DNA from: Bremerella volcania | Lineage (GTDB): Bacteria; Planctomycetota; Planctomycetia; Pirellulales; Pirellulaceae | Assembly (NCBI RefSeq): GCF_007748115.1 | Contig: NZ_CP036289.1 | Location: 6,014,001 to 6,078,000 of the forward strand | Direction: 5' to 3' | Length of the DNA stretch: 64,000 nt | Shown: positions 34,398 to 42,691 of the stretch, piece by piece | Position numbering within the stretch: the stretch's first letter is position 1 | Layout: each line of letters opens with the position of its first letter | The notes under the pieces: model-generated | The model's input: only the letters and a program-made list of their open reading frames with translations | The model's database searches: none | What the model was told of the DNA's origin: nothing | Translations under genes and position numbers: made by a program

Positions 34398-36242
34398 GCG
34401 GCGACGAGAATCGATATCTTCGTATTGATGAGGGCCCGGGAAGTCGACCAGGCCACGACGTTCATTAGGCATCGGCAAGGGGCCAGCAATCTCTGCGGCG
34501 GCCCGACGTCCTGCTTCTTCGGGCAGTTCGTCGGCTCCGGCAAATCCCTGGGGCTCTTCCTGATAAAGATGAATCGTCTGCGTGGGAAACGCGAACTGCA
34601 CGCCGAGTCTCTTTGCCAGGCGGACGATATCAACAAACAAACGATGCCGCTCTCGTAGTTCGATACTCCAGTCGTTGCAATCAAGGTAGAGGTTCACCAA
34701 GATATCGAGCGAACTGGCGGCAAACTGGTTGAGATAAACCTGATAATAGTCTTTTCGCGTATAAGGCTGCCGGCGGATTAATTCCCGGATCCCCTCACAA
34801 AAAGCGTCGATCTGTTCCGGCGTGGTATCGTACTGCACCGAGACCATCGTCTTGATGCGGCGAAACGTTCGCCGGCCCATGTTATCGACCTTGGCCGTAA
34901 TCAATAGGCTGTTGGGTAGCGTTACCAAGCTGTTGTCGAACGTGCGGATCTTGGTACTCCGCATGCCCATCGCCTCGACGGTACCTTCTACCCCTTCGGT
35001 AATAATCCAATCGCCAATTTCAAAGGGGCGGTCGACCATCACGGTTAGCGAGCCGAAGACGTTGCTGAGTGTTTCCTTGGCTGCCAAGGCAATCGCGATA
35101 CCACCAATTCCCAGCGACCCCAACAAACCGACGATCGGCAGCGAAAACGATTCCGCAAATACAAGAATGCCAATACAGACTGTAAAGGTCTTAAGCGTCT
35201 TACTGACCGCAGGCAACAGAAGATCGTCGTACTTCTTCCCGCGTTTCGCCGCTGCCTGAGTCAAATGCACAATGACCAGGTCAATGATACGGAAGATGAA
35301 CCATGTGCCGGCGACGATACCGAACAGCTGGACGCCGTAGATAATGATGGCCCGAAACAAGTCTGGCAATCGAAACAGCCAGAGACCGAAATACCAGGTC
35401 AATGCCATGGCCGTCAGGCCAATCGGGGTCCAGGCCTTCTCGAATGCTTTTCGCAGCTCTTCATCGTCAGCCGTCTTGGCAAATCGTACGCCACGAATGA
35501 ATCGCAAAATCCATTGCACGATGACGTCTACCAGGTAGCCTGCAATGATGAGCGTAAGCAGACAAATCCATTGATACGTGGGAAGGACGAAGTGCTCTTC
35601 GCGATAGAATGGCGGTACCTGAGACTCAAGCCACAGCGCAAAAGTCGGCTTCGGCTTTGGAGCACCATCTCCTTCGACGGCGTCTCGTTTCTCTTCCGCT
35701 TCAATGTCCGGCGTATACTTCTTGGCTAACTCACTAATTGCCGCGACCGTCTTGGCGCTGAAACTCCAAAGCCCCTGAGGCCCTTTCGTCAGTGTCATTT
35801 TCGCGGCATCTTCTTGTTGGTCGAGTGGAACACGTCCGTCCCCCTCGCCAAACACCGCGACCTCGAATTGGTCGGCTTCAGTCTGCGCAGGGACCAGCGA
35901 CGAGTCGATCCCCCATAAGGTTGAAAGCAGTTGATAGAGTTCATATGCGAGATCGAGCTTCGATTGTCTAGGAATGCCCATTCGTTCGCTGAAGTCCATG
36001 CACGCCAGTGCGGTGTCGTAATCACCGTCTTGCATCGCTTCGAGAAATGTACGAACGGCGACTTGCGGGTTCCCTTGCTTCACCATCAGCTTGGGATCGA
36101 CCGCTGGTGGCTCGACTGGTTTTTCGCCAGTGCCTGCTTCGGGAGTCACCCCAGGAATGGCCTGCGCATAGGCCGTTGCTGCCAATGCAAGCTGACAAAA
36201 CAGAACGCCGCAAAGTGCGAAGCGAAACAAGTTGCTGGCCAT
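34389..36242 (-). CDS. MscS family mechanosensitive channel with N-terminal periplasmic domain
   Basis: The 617-residue protein has a signal peptide (residues 1-26), then a soluble domain about 45-185 (NPQVAVRTFLEAMQDGDYDT...) resembling an NTF2-like fold. Several membrane helices follow (about 225-425), including YQWICLLTLIIAGYLVDVIV. The MscS pore motif GLLGSLGIGGIAIALAAKET and the beta-domain PFEIGDWIITEGVEGTVEAM with DNSLVTLPNSLL complete the family signature. It should open on membrane tension and release solutes in hypo-osmotic shock. It is convergent with the methyltransferase at 33585. The acidic C-terminal tail ends in RRRKK. Confidence 0.92.
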   Translation of the reverse strand: MASNLFRFALCGVLFCQLALAATAYAQAIPGVTPEAGTGEKPVEPPAVDPKLMVKQGNPQVAVRTFLEAMQDGDYDTALACMDFSERMGIPRQSKLDLAYELYQLLSTLWGIDSSLVPAQTEADQFEVAVFGEGDGRVPLDQQEDAAKMTLTKGPQGLWSFSAKTVAAISELAKKYTPDIEAEEKRDAVEGDGAPKPKPTFALWLESQVPPFYREEHFVLPTYQWICLLTLIIAGYLVDVIVQWILRFIRGVRFAKTADDEELRKAFEKAWTPIGLTAMALTWYFGLWLFRLPDLFRAIIIYGVQLFGIVAGTWFIFRIIDLVIVHLTQAAAKRGKKYDDLLLPAVSKTLKTFTVCIGILVFAESFSLPIVGLLGSLGIGGIAIALAAKETLSNVFGSLTVMVDRPFEIGDWIITEGVEGTVEAMGMRSTKIRTFDNSLVTLPNSLLITAKVDNMGRRTFRRIKTMVSVQYDTTPEQIDAFCEGIRELIRRQPYTRKDYYQVYLNQFAASSLDILVNLYLDCNDWSIELRERHRLFVDIVRLAKRLGVQFAFPTQTIHLYQEEPQGFAGADELPEEAGRRAAAEIAGPLPMPNERRGLVDFPGPHQYEDIDSRRRKK

Positions 36243-36729
36243 GGTTGAAGGGAAATCGAACAGTTGACGTTAGAGCAAGAGCGCGATCCATTGCTAACGT
36301 TCGCTCACCGCGAGTCATTGCGGAAGCCATCCAGAGACCAACGATGCTATTCGTTTGGTTCGAAATAAAAAAGGCCCCCGGAAAGTTCGGATCCCAGGGG
36401 GGCAAAGGATTCCGTTCTTCTCCGGGAGCGATTGGTCGGTTCTGGGAATCGACATCCTGTCGAAACGAGCCGATTCTTTCGGTTGCATTATCTAAGAGTT
36501 ATCAAGCCAGTCTGCTCGACATCCGTGTCAAACACCCAGCTCACGATCCGCGAAAAACCAGAAAATTAGCTCTTCTTATGCAGGAAACATCTCTCGGATA
36601 CGCAAGTCCGGATGACCGCCTCATTGCTCCGCAGCGAGGACATGTCGTCCGTGTGAGGCGGTAAATTATTGGTTTTCAGAAAACGGATCAACCCCGCTTT
36701 CTTGAAAAGAATCCGACAGAAAGAAAGAA
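36243..36729. other. 487-base intergenic region with a minus-strand terminator
   Basis: This lies between the MscS start and the diguanylate cyclase stop, both on the minus strand. The only clear structure is the hairpin at 36367-36403. In 36404-36729 I see no convincing coding frame, RNA gene or repeat. Confidence 0.5.
36367..36403 (-). terminator. Candidate terminator of the diguanylate cyclase transcript
   Basis: GCCCCC (36374-36379) pairs with GGGGGC (36398-36403). On the minus strand the stem runs into TTTTTT (36367-36372). It is about 330 bases beyond the cyclase stop, giving a long 3' untranslated region. Confidence 0.55.
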
Positions 36730-38280
36730 TTATTCGTTTGCTATCACTGCCTCTGGGGTAATCCGCAAGGGGGACTCCCAATCCATTTCGTGACGCAGTA
36801 GATAAACCGCATTTCCCTTCTTACCCTGGGCATGCGCCAATGCCAATTCACTTCGCGAGAGCATGTGCTCGGCCTCATCCCCTTCCAACGCTTGAGAGAC
36901 ACCACACGAAATCGAAATGCGAATCACATCGGTTGGTGTCTTCAGCTCCATTCGCGAGATCGCATCACGCGCTCGCTCAGCGACGACTGCGGCATCGTGG
37001 CCGTCAGCTGCGGGCAGTAACGCACCGAATTGGTTATCAGTCAACTGACAGTAGTGATCCATGTCACGAAGCACGGCACCGAATACCTGCATCACCGCTT
37101 GCTGAATCGCCACGAAGTCTGGGTGATCTTCCACAGCCTTACCATCAATCAAATCAATGCTCGCAATAATCAATGCGAGCGGTTGCCGTTTGCGATGGAA
37201 GAGAGCCAGTCTTCGATTGACATCATGATTGAAAGCTTCTCGTCGCGCGATCGTGCTACTCTCTTCATCCACCTCAATCTCTGGATCCGTATTTCTCCGA
37301 GTGATCTCATGGCAGGCTTGGCCGTCGTGCCAACAGCCGCGGTTTCGACCTTCGCGTTTGGCAGCATACAGGGCCCGGTCGGCACGTCCAAGCCACTCGC
37401 TCGCTTCACTATCACTTCCGATTTCAGCGACGCCCAGGCTGGCCGTTACGTTGAGTTCTTTCTCCTCGAAATCGACAATCAATCGTTCGATATTTCGATT
37501 GAGACGCTGTGCGGCGACCTTGGCATCGAATAGCTCGGTTCCCGGTAGCAATACCGCGAACTCCTCGCCGCCATATCGCATGACGATCCCGCCAATGCCA
37601 CGAACGGTCTGACGAATGACTTCGCCTACCTTCTTCAAGCAAAGATCTCCGGCTTGATGTCCATGCCGATCGTTGAAGTCCTTGAAGTGATCGATGTCCA
37701 CCATGATCAGCGACGAAACACGTCGCGAATCGCGTTTCTCTTTAAACAAGCGTTCGATCTCTTCGTCGAAGACGCGCCGATTGGGCAAACCTGTCAGTGC
37801 GTCGGTCCGTGCTTCCACGCGGTGCGATCGCAGCAATTGCGATTGTTCCTGCAGGCGCGCTTCGGCCATGTTTAACCTCGAATCAAGATGCCGATTGGCA
37901 TCGATCAAACGCGAGATAACGCGCGATGCGGCTTCAGGATCGGAAACATTTGCCGTCGCCAGCAAATCGTGGTTGATTTGCTCGACCGATTGCGAATGCT
38001 CGTGAACTTCAATTCGCACCCCATCGGCCAGACTTCGAACCCGATCCACCACTTCGCTAAGCGCCTCGGCCGCAGCCATTTGTGCTTCTTGCGAACCATC
38101 TTCATGGCCTGGAGGAAGATCTTGTTGATCGTCTCTCGCAAGTTCTGAACCGGTATTCGTCTCGTACTGTTCGTGCTTGTCTTCTCGCTTTGAGGGAAAC
38201 CGCAACCACTGGGCAGCGACAAAGCCTATGGCGAAGAACAACAGGCAAGAAAGTAGGTGGAGCAATGTGAACTGTGACAT
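36730..38280 (-). CDS. Membrane-anchored diguanylate cyclase with a degenerate second GGDEF domain
   Basis: The 516-residue protein has one N-terminal helix (LLSCLLFFAIGFVAAQ), a helical linker and a GGDEF domain: TDALTGLPNRR at 159-169, DIDHFKDFND and MRYGGEEF (GGEEF at 247-251). This domain should make cyclic di-GMP. The residues before the signature (RGIGGIVMRYGG) lack the RxxD inhibitory site. A second related domain (about 350-510) has QLTDNQFGALLP in place of the signature and is probably inactive. It is divergent from the NarL-type regulator at 38645. ATG 38280 is chosen because it directly precedes the helix. Confidence 0.9.
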   Translation of the reverse strand: MSQFTLLHLLSCLLFFAIGFVAAQWLRFPSKREDKHEQYETNTGSELARDDQQDLPPGHEDGSQEAQMAAAEALSEVVDRVRSLADGVRIEVHEHSQSVEQINHDLLATANVSDPEAASRVISRLIDANRHLDSRLNMAEARLQEQSQLLRSHRVEARTDALTGLPNRRVFDEEIERLFKEKRDSRRVSSLIMVDIDHFKDFNDRHGHQAGDLCLKKVGEVIRQTVRGIGGIVMRYGGEEFAVLLPGTELFDAKVAAQRLNRNIERLIVDFEEKELNVTASLGVAEIGSDSEASEWLGRADRALYAAKREGRNRGCWHDGQACHEITRRNTDPEIEVDEESSTIARREAFNHDVNRRLALFHRKRQPLALIIASIDLIDGKAVEDHPDFVAIQQAVMQVFGAVLRDMDHYCQLTDNQFGALLPAADGHDAAVVAERARDAISRMELKTPTDVIRISISCGVSQALEGDEAEHMLSRSELALAHAQGKKGNAVYLLRHEMDWESPLRITPEAVIANE

Positions 38281-38644
38281 CTTCGACTTCACGACTACCG
38301 ACACGGATGTAACGATCGTTCGGATTATGCGAAACATCCGGGGTGATCGCAGAGGTCTTCGAGTGCGCAGCCGCACTAAGGGGCAGCAACCTCTACTAAT
38401 TACTTATGTCACGCTAAGCACTGGTCAAACAAAACTGCCAAGCTACGCTTCGAAAAGTGATTCTTCCCAGTTTTGCGCTTTTTGGCACGTTTTGCGGAAT
38501 CACCGCAACTCCCCGAAAAGGGTCCTATACTTGCCTTAGGGATTTTCCCGAGTGGCAGCTGTATTGCGCACCTAGGTAACAAGTTCGCTTGAATGTTAGG
38601 CGACCACCAATGAATTTTCAGCTAGTAGATTCAGGGGCAGTCTG
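38281..38644. other. 364-base divergent promoter region
   Basis: Between the diguanylate cyclase (minus) and response regulator (plus). A TATACT near 38530 could be a -10 element for the regulator, without a matching -35. A sigma-54-like TGGCAC at 38483 has wrong spacing. Nothing else stands out. Confidence 0.4.
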
Positions 38645-39358
38645 ATGATGCTTGCAAAGAGCACCTCCAAACCTTCCTACCCTCGCGTTTTGGTCGTCGA
38701 CGATGACGACGCCATCATGCGGGCCGTTGCACGCGTTCTGGATTCTGATGAATCGATTCAAATCATCGGACACGCAACCCATGCGCAAGCCGCGCTCGCG
38801 ATGATTGAGTCGACCAAGCCGGATGTGGTCCTTATGGATATTCACATGCACGGCATGGACCCGTTCTTGGCCTGCAAACAAATCACCAAGGCAAGCGGAG
38901 GCCTGGCAAAAATCCTCTTCTACACCGGCTTCCCCAAAGACAACTACTTGGACCGATGCTTGGAAGTGGGCGCCGCGGGTATCGTTTCCAAGCATTCCGA
39001 ATCCCTCCGCAACCTCGCATTTGCCATTCGTCACGTCGCTGCCGGAAACACCTATTTTTCGCCGGAACTCGATAAGAGGCTGGTGGAACGTGAAGATGGC
39101 TTACCCTCTTCACGTCTGGCCACACTCAGCGATCGCGAGGTGGGCGTACTCCGAGAATTATCCCTCGGAAGAACACAGTCCGAAATCGCGGAAGCGTTGG
39201 ATATCAGCGAGCGCACCGTCAATAAAACGGTGGGTGATTTGAAATCGAAGCTAGAAGTCCAGACAATCAACGAGATGCTCATTTTCGCCGTGAATGAAGG
39301 GCTCGTCCATCCAGAACTGCAATTCGTTCAACGCCACGACGTCAATGCTGACGGCTAA
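38645..39358 (+). CDS. NarL/LuxR-type response regulator
   Basis: The 237-residue two-component regulator has a receiver domain (about 12-135) with acidic pocket VVDDDDA, phosphoacceptor Asp65 in VLMDIHMHG, switch Thr94 in LFYTG and Lys116 in GIVSKHS. The C-terminal LuxR-type helix-turn-helix (about 158-220) reads LSDREVGVLRELSLGRTQSE, then DISERTVNKTVGDLKSKL. No sensor kinase gene adjoins it, so the partner is unknown. AGGGG lies eight bases before the ATG. Its divergent neighbour makes cyclic di-GMP, so a link between the two is possible. Confidence 0.95.
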   Translation: MMLAKSTSKPSYPRVLVVDDDDAIMRAVARVLDSDESIQIIGHATHAQAALAMIESTKPDVVLMDIHMHGMDPFLACKQITKASGGLAKILFYTGFPKDNYLDRCLEVGAAGIVSKHSESLRNLAFAIRHVAAGNTYFSPELDKRLVEREDGLPSSRLATLSDREVGVLRELSLGRTQSEIAEALDISERTVNKTVGDLKSKLEVQTINEMLIFAVNEGLVHPELQFVQRHDVNADG

Positions 39359-39369
39359 TGTGCTGGTTA

Positions 39370-39378
39370 TGGTATGAT
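39370..39378 (+). promoter_or_regulatory. Candidate extended -10 promoter of pepT-like gene
   Basis: TGGTATGAT combines an extended TGn element with a TATGAT -10 (39373-39378), 44 bases before the peptidase start. A CTGACG at 39348 is a poor, 19-base-spaced -35. Confidence 0.4.
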
Positions 39379-39421
39379 GGTCTTCGCTGCCCTGACCACC
39401 ATCTTCCCCTAGTAAACCACC

Positions 39422-40612
39422 ATGTTATCCCACACGCAGAAAGACCGCGCCCTTAGGCTTGTCCAAGATCTCATGGCAATCCCTGGCGCAAGTGGAGAAG
39501 AAGCCGAAGTTGCCGCGAAGGTCCGCCGCGAACTTCAAGCGGTAGGCGTACCTGACGAAGACATCACGCATGACACGGCGCACCAGCGCTGCCCGGTTCT
39601 CCAGAGCACAACCGGCAATCTCATCGTTTCGCTGCCGGGAAGCTACGAGGCCCCGCGCCGTTTACTGATGGCTCACATGGATACCGTCCCGATCTGTGTC
39701 GGCGCACGTCCCATGCTTCAAGACGACATGCTAATCCCACAGGATGATCACACAGGATTAGGCGCCGACGACCGCGCCGGCGTGGCGACGGTGCTGTTTG
39801 CCGCGACGGAAGTCTTGGCTCAAAAGATACCCCACGGACCGTTGACCTTGCTGTTCACGGTTCAGGAAGAGATCGGCCTTCAGGGGACGCGGTACCTGGA
39901 AGTCGACAAGCTTGGCAATCCGGAATTGGCATTCAATTGGGACGGGGGAGATCCGGCCAAGCTCACCATCGGTGCCATTGGCGGGTATCGAATGACGATC
40001 GATATTCATGGCCTGGCCAGTCATGCCGGCGTTGCTCCTGAGAAAGGGATTAACGCGATCACCGTTGCGGGAGTTGCGATCAATAGCCTGCACGGGCAAG
40101 GACTATTAGGGAAGATTTCGCAAGAAGAACTGACAGGAACGAGTAATATTGGAGTCATTCAAGGGGGAAACGCAACCAATGTCGTTGCGGATCATGTGCA
40201 ACTTCGAGCCGAAGTTCGTAGTCATCAGAAGGAGACCATTGAAATTCTTGTTGACCGTTTTCAGCAAGCATTTCGTCAGGCAGCCGAAGAGGTGCGAAAC
40301 AGCTCAAGTCACAGGGCAGATGTCAACTTTGATGGCGATTTAAATTACGAACCATTCGTGATGTCGCCTGAATCACCAAGTGTCCAGGCTGCCGGCGACG
40401 TCCTCAGCAGATTGGGACTGAGTCCGTTTAACACGATTGCCAACGGTGGCCTCGATGCGAACTGGCTCTATCGGCACGGAATCTCCGCGGTCTCGCTCGG
40501 ATGCGGTCAACACAATCAACACATGACCAGCGAGATGTTGGACATCGAGCAATTCTATACGGCCTGCGAAGTCGCACTTCACATCGCGTCGGGAAAGGGT
40601 TCCGCCAAATGA
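39422..40612 (+). CDS. Peptidase T-like M20 family metallopeptidase
   Basis: The 396-residue cytoplasmic enzyme belongs to the M20 zinc peptidases. Metal and catalytic elements are MAHMDTVPI (HxD), the bridging Asp in DHTGLGADDRAG, EEIGLQG (Glu pair), FNWDGGDP and a terminal LGCGQHNQHMTSE. The dimerisation domain with GLASHAGVAPEKGINAI lies at about 195-310. It probably removes N-terminal residues from tripeptides or short peptides. The downstream [2Fe-2S] gene overlaps its stop (ATGA), so the two are translationally coupled. Confidence 0.92.
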   Translation: MLSHTQKDRALRLVQDLMAIPGASGEEAEVAAKVRRELQAVGVPDEDITHDTAHQRCPVLQSTTGNLIVSLPGSYEAPRRLLMAHMDTVPICVGARPMLQDDMLIPQDDHTGLGADDRAGVATVLFAATEVLAQKIPHGPLTLLFTVQEEIGLQGTRYLEVDKLGNPELAFNWDGGDPAKLTIGAIGGYRMTIDIHGLASHAGVAPEKGINAITVAGVAINSLHGQGLLGKISQEELTGTSNIGVIQGGNATNVVADHVQLRAEVRSHQKETIEILVDRFQQAFRQAAEEVRNSSSHRADVNFDGDLNYEPFVMSPESPSVQAAGDVLSRLGLSPFNTIANGGLDANWLYRHGISAVSLGCGQHNQHMTSEMLDIEQFYTACEVALHIASGKGSAK

Positions 40613-40881
40613 ATCCGGATGACGAATTGTGTCTATGCTTTCACGTGACCAAGCGCAAAGTACAGAACTTTTGTCGCATTGAAAAACCGCGCCGAGCCTC
40701 GCAGCTTTCTGAATGCGGAGGAGCGGGAACCGGATGTGGTTGGTGCCGCCCTTTTCTTCAGAGAATCTTTGAGAACCAACAACAATCCAAAGCAGACGAG
40801 CTTCCCAGCGCGGAAGAATATCAAGCCAGTCGCGCGGAATACATACGGGAAAAGAACAGTCGCGACGGCGACGACACTTGA
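40609..40881 (+). CDS. BFD-like [2Fe-2S]-binding protein
   Basis: The 90-residue protein has the bacterioferritin-associated ferredoxin (BFD) pattern: CLCFHVTKRKVQNFC at the start and SECGGAGTGCGWCRP (residues 34-48), which gives the CxC and CxxC-type cysteines of a [2Fe-2S] cluster. The tail is charged and helical. BFD-type domains accept or donate electrons, in iron release from bacterioferritin or as modules of nitrite reductases and oxidases. No ferritin gene is near; the link with the peptidase, whose stop codon overlaps this ATG, is unexplained. The start is fixed by that overlap. Confidence 0.88.
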   Translation: MNPDDELCLCFHVTKRKVQNFCRIEKPRRASQLSECGGAGTGCGWCRPFLQRIFENQQQSKADELPSAEEYQASRAEYIREKNSRDGDDT

Positions 40882-40891
40882 ACCGTCGTCG
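40869..40891. terminator. Hairpin spanning the BFD stop codon
   Basis: CGACGAC (40869-40875) pairs with GTCGTCG (40885-40891) around a 9-base loop. It lies between the convergent BFD-like and STAS genes and covers the BFD stop (TGA 40879-40881). There is no T run, so the terminator role is provisional. Confidence 0.45.
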
Positions 40892-40897
40892 TAAGCC

Positions 40898-41251
40898 CTA
40901 TTCGGCGCCTTTAAGCGCTTCGGTCGCGGCTTCCCGAGTCGGATAGCGTTGCCAAAGAGATTCGATCTTCGAACGCTTTAAAACGTTCAAGCATTCTTCA
41001 CTAAGACCAGCGATTACCAACCTTCCACCCCTCTTCTTGATCAGCTTCCAAATGCGGATCAAGAACTGAATGAAGAAGGACCCGATCGCCTCGGTATTTG
41101 ATAGATCGATGACGACCAACGGGGGAGAAGTATGTTTGGCAACTTCAACGATCTGCTGAACGACGTTACTCAGACTAGCTTCGTCGAGATTGCCATACTC
41201 TGGACCAAAGTCGAGAATCGTGATGTCTTTCTGGCGCAGGATATTAACCAT
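40898..41251 (-). CDS. STAS domain anti-sigma factor antagonist
   Basis: The 117-residue protein has the STAS fold. The conserved phosphoacceptor region reads LVVIDLSNTEAIGSFFIQFL, with Ser58 at the position phosphorylated in SpoIIAA although the usual Asp before it is Gly. These proteins bind and are phosphorylated by anti-sigma kinases. The first ATG at 41251 begins just before the fold. The frame stays open upstream to a TTG at 41437, which would add 62 residues without recognisable domain content. The ECF sigma factor at 13346 is distant, so no partner is evident here. Confidence 0.8.
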   Translation of the reverse strand: MVNILRQKDITILDFGPEYGNLDEASLSNVVQQIVEVAKHTSPPLVVIDLSNTEAIGSFFIQFLIRIWKLIKKRGGRLVIAGLSEECLNVLKRSKIESLWQRYPTREAATEALKGAE

Positions 41252-41527
41252 TACGTTTAATCGCCTATAGGCGGAAACCGGATCTACTGGTTGTTGGATT
41301 ATTTCGACTTGAATTGTTAAGAATTCGTCAGTCGGAATGTGGCAGATTTCCGCGGACGCGACTGTCAAACGCAAAACCGGAGAATTCACGAAAAACGCGT
41401 ATTCGCGTAGTTTATCGGTCGATCTCCGTAACAACAACCCCTTAACTTTTTAAATATTTCCGCACTGATTTCAAAACAATTGTATACTTGGATACGACCC
41501 GTAACCATCCGTGCCTTTAGAGGGATA

Positions 41528-41536
41528 TGCTATTAT
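41528..41536 (+). promoter_or_regulatory. Candidate extended -10 promoter of the LOG family gene
   Basis: TGC followed by TATTAT (41531-41536) is a good extended -10 element. No clear -35 lies at the right distance. The start site would be near 41543, leaving a leader of about 95 bases. Confidence 0.5.
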
Positions 41537-41542
41537 TCGCAC

Positions 41543-41637
41543 GGGTGCCCTTCCCACAGTGGGTTAGTTAGTACGGGTTTCCGCTTACCTTCGGGAAACC
41601 GAAGGGGGGAAGCCTCTCTCGAGAAGGAGATCGATCG
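41543..41637 (+). promoter_or_regulatory. Structured 5' leader with alternative hairpins
   Basis: Two mutually exclusive stems can form. GGTTTCC (41576-41582) pairs with GGAAACC (41594-41600). Alternatively CCTTCGG (41588-41594) pairs with CCGAAGG (41599-41605) around a GAAA loop. The Shine-Dalgarno AGAAGGAG follows at 41622. Confidence 0.5.
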
Positions 41638-42681
41638 TTGAGCCGATTTGAAGAAACGGATGCCGAGGATCTTTCGTCAGACAAGGATGAGCGCCGCGAG
41701 ATTGAGATTAAAAACCTTCTCGATCAGATTCGCCAGACTGCGGATAAACTGCAACGCGACGCCGCAACACGCGGAGACCTCAAGTTACTCTCGCGATCGC
41801 TGAAAGAACTACGCTACGCGTTCAAGGTCTTCACCCCATTTCGGGGAAAACGCAAAGTCACGATCTTTGGTTCCGCTCGAACGCGGCCCGATCATCCCAC
41901 CTATCAGACGGCCGCCGACTTTGCCCAGCAGATGGCCGAAGATGATTGGCTGGTCATTACCGGTGCCGGAAGTGGCATCATGGAGGCTGGCCATCGCGGG
42001 GCAGGGCGGGCCAATTCCATGGGCTTGAACATCATGCTCCCCTTCGAGCAGCAAGCCAATCCCGTGATTCACGGCGATGAAAAACTTGTGAACATGAAGT
42101 ACTTCTTCACACGCAAACTGATGTTTGTGAAGGAGTGCGATGCGGTGGTGTGTTTGCCAGGGGGGTTCGGAACGCTTGACGAAGCCTTCGAAGTCCTGAC
42201 CCTGGTGCAAACCGGCAAACGCGACCTCTTTCCGATCGTTCTGCTGGACGCCCCAGGCGGCACTTACTGGAAAGCGCTCGACGTTTTCATTCGTGCAGCC
42301 CTGTACGAGAGCGGCATGATCTCGCCGGAAGACTTCGCCTTGTACAAGGTCACCGATCGGATCGACGAAGCGGTGGGCGAGATCGAACAGTTCTACAAGG
42401 TGTACCACAGCATGCGGTATGTCCGGAAACAGCTGGTCATCCGCACTGTGACACCTATTGCCGAGTCGCTGCTAAGTGCCATTCAAACGGAATTCCGCGA
42501 TATCCTCAGCGAGGGAACGTTTGAAGTGCGAGACGCACTGCCAGAAGAGGATGAGCCTGAGTTGGAAGAGATGTCGCGACTTGTGTTTACGTTCAACCGC
42601 CGCAACTTGGGCCGTTTGCGAATCTTGCTCGACTGCCTCAACGCCGGCTCCATCGAACCGGCGAAAAGAGACTTCACTTAG
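41638..42681 (+). CDS. LOG family (TIGR00730-type) nucleotide-binding protein, long form
   Basis: The 347-residue Rossmann-fold protein has [38 protein letters not shown] and the family motif [23 protein letters not shown] proteins hydrolyse cytokinin-type nucleotides to free base and ribose 5-phosphate; the bacterial role is often unknown. A 75-residue helical N-terminal extension and a 75-residue C-terminal region (about residues 270-347, [20 protein letters not shown]) are extra to the core. TTG at 41638 is the start, supported by AGAAGGAG eight bases upstream. Confidence 0.9.
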   Translation: MSRFEETDAEDLSSDKDERREIEIKNLLDQIRQTADKLQRDAATRGDLKLLSRSLKELRYAFKVFTPFRGKRKVTIFGSARTRPDHPTYQTAADFAQQMAEDDWLVITGAGSGIMEAGHRGAGRANSMGLNIMLPFEQQANPVIHGDEKLVNMKYFFTRKLMFVKECDAVVCLPGGFGTLDEAFEVLTLVQTGKRDLFPIVLLDAPGGTYWKALDVFIRAALYESGMISPEDFALYKVTDRIDEAVGEIEQFYKVYHSMRYVRKQLVIRTVTPIAESLLSAIQTEFRDILSEGTFEVRDALPEEDEPELEEMSRLVFTFNRRNLGRLRILLDCLNAGSIEPAKRDFT

Positions 42682-42691
42682 AGTCATTCCC

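Noticed and set aside
38483-38495. Sigma-54-like TGGCAC followed by TTGC upstream of the response regulator
   Set aside because: Only three bases separate the boxes (GG-N8-GC), and sigma-54 promoters need GG-N10-GC.
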